From Oncomelania hupensis (lineage: Eukaryota > Mollusca > Gastropoda > Littorinimorpha > Pomatiopsidae): a DNA stretch of 64,000 nucleotides. Below are positions 63,962 to 64,000 of the stretch, piece by piece. The DNA is taken from positions 21,900,730-21,964,729 of the forward strand of contig CM072515.1 of NCBI GenBank assembly GCA_036898135.1, read 5' to 3'. Position numbers and translations under genes: made by a program. The notes under the pieces are model-generated. The model searched no databases. It was given only the letters and a program-made list of their open reading frames with translations, and was not told where the DNA came from. Position 1 is the first letter of the stretch, and each line of letters opens with the position of its first letter.

Positions 63962-64000
63962 TGTAATGTCGTATCGTAATTATGAAAGTGAAAGTGACTA
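63962..64000 (+). repeat. Start of 3' LTR of Mag-like element
   Basis: 39 bases matching the beginning of the 5' LTR. The remainder and any target duplication lie outside the window. Confidence 0.85.

Larger units (their letters stand above)
58902..64000 (+). mobile_element. Ty3/gypsy LTR retrotransposon, Mag/Steamer-like, cut by window end
   Basis: A 5' LTR (about 58902-59218), primer binding site, one long gag-pol frame and the first 39 bases of the 3' LTR (63962 onward, TGTAATGTCGTA). The start matches the 5' LTR except for a 4 bp indel (TATCG). It interrupts the inverted spacer repeat between CATATGTTCTCCC and the expected AACCTGACC. Domain order gag-PR-RT-RH-INT and the NxSDD-type RT box fit the Mag clade, which includes Steamer of bivalves. 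Two frameshifts near the 3' end make this copy defective. Confidence 0.9.

Overview
The window is eukaryotic nuclear DNA. Short exons are split by canonical GT/AG introns, microsatellites are dense, and several retroelement classes are present. The mix (Mag/Steamer-like and SCAN-gag Ty3/gypsy elements, RTE-like LINEs, tRNA-derived SINEs) fits a lophotrochozoan, most likely a gastropod mollusc. That placement is inference, because no host marker gene is present.

The only host genes I recognise are four head-to-tail copies, all on the + strand, of a secreted zinc metalloproteinase of the reprolysin/adamalysin (M12B) type. Copy 1 (1005-1970) is cut by the window edge: position 1 lies two bases into its intron 5. 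Copy 2 (12853-17082) and copy 3 (26232-30735) are complete, with seven coding exons of identical length in each and about 443 aa. Copy 4 (38447-42566) keeps every exon but is broken in exon 4. The protein is a signal peptide, an ADAM-type prodomain and a catalytic domain with HELGHT/NLGLNHD. It then stops, with no disintegrin, Cys-rich or membrane segment, which is the P-I layout. A TATA-like box and a small 5' UTR exon precede copies 2-4.

Each copy sits in a 12-15 kb duplicated unit that includes its flanks, so paralogous units serve as empty-site controls for later insertions. This gives target-site duplications for a MITE (442-705), a truncated LINE (11499-12046), a short retroelement-like repeat (24509-25087), a nested 2.9 kb copy of the same repeat (21260-24120), a full-length RTE-like LINE (54222-57322) and a complete LTR element (45382-52043).

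The LTR element has nearly identical 1.4 kb LTRs and a 5 bp duplication (TTCGT). It encodes a gag with a SCAN-like segment and a protease followed directly by integrase. The reverse transcriptase is missing, and a scrap resembling the RNase H C-terminus lies after integrase, as expected for a Gmr1-like order with RT deleted.

Right of it the duplicated flank continues, carries the RTE insertion, and then flips orientation near 57660 inside a TG tract. The inverted flank (57660-58901) is interrupted by a second Ty3/gypsy element of Mag/Steamer type, which runs to the window end where its 3' LTR begins.

No rRNA, CRISPR, operon or bacterial features were seen. Most long low-complexity ORFs are microsatellite translations.
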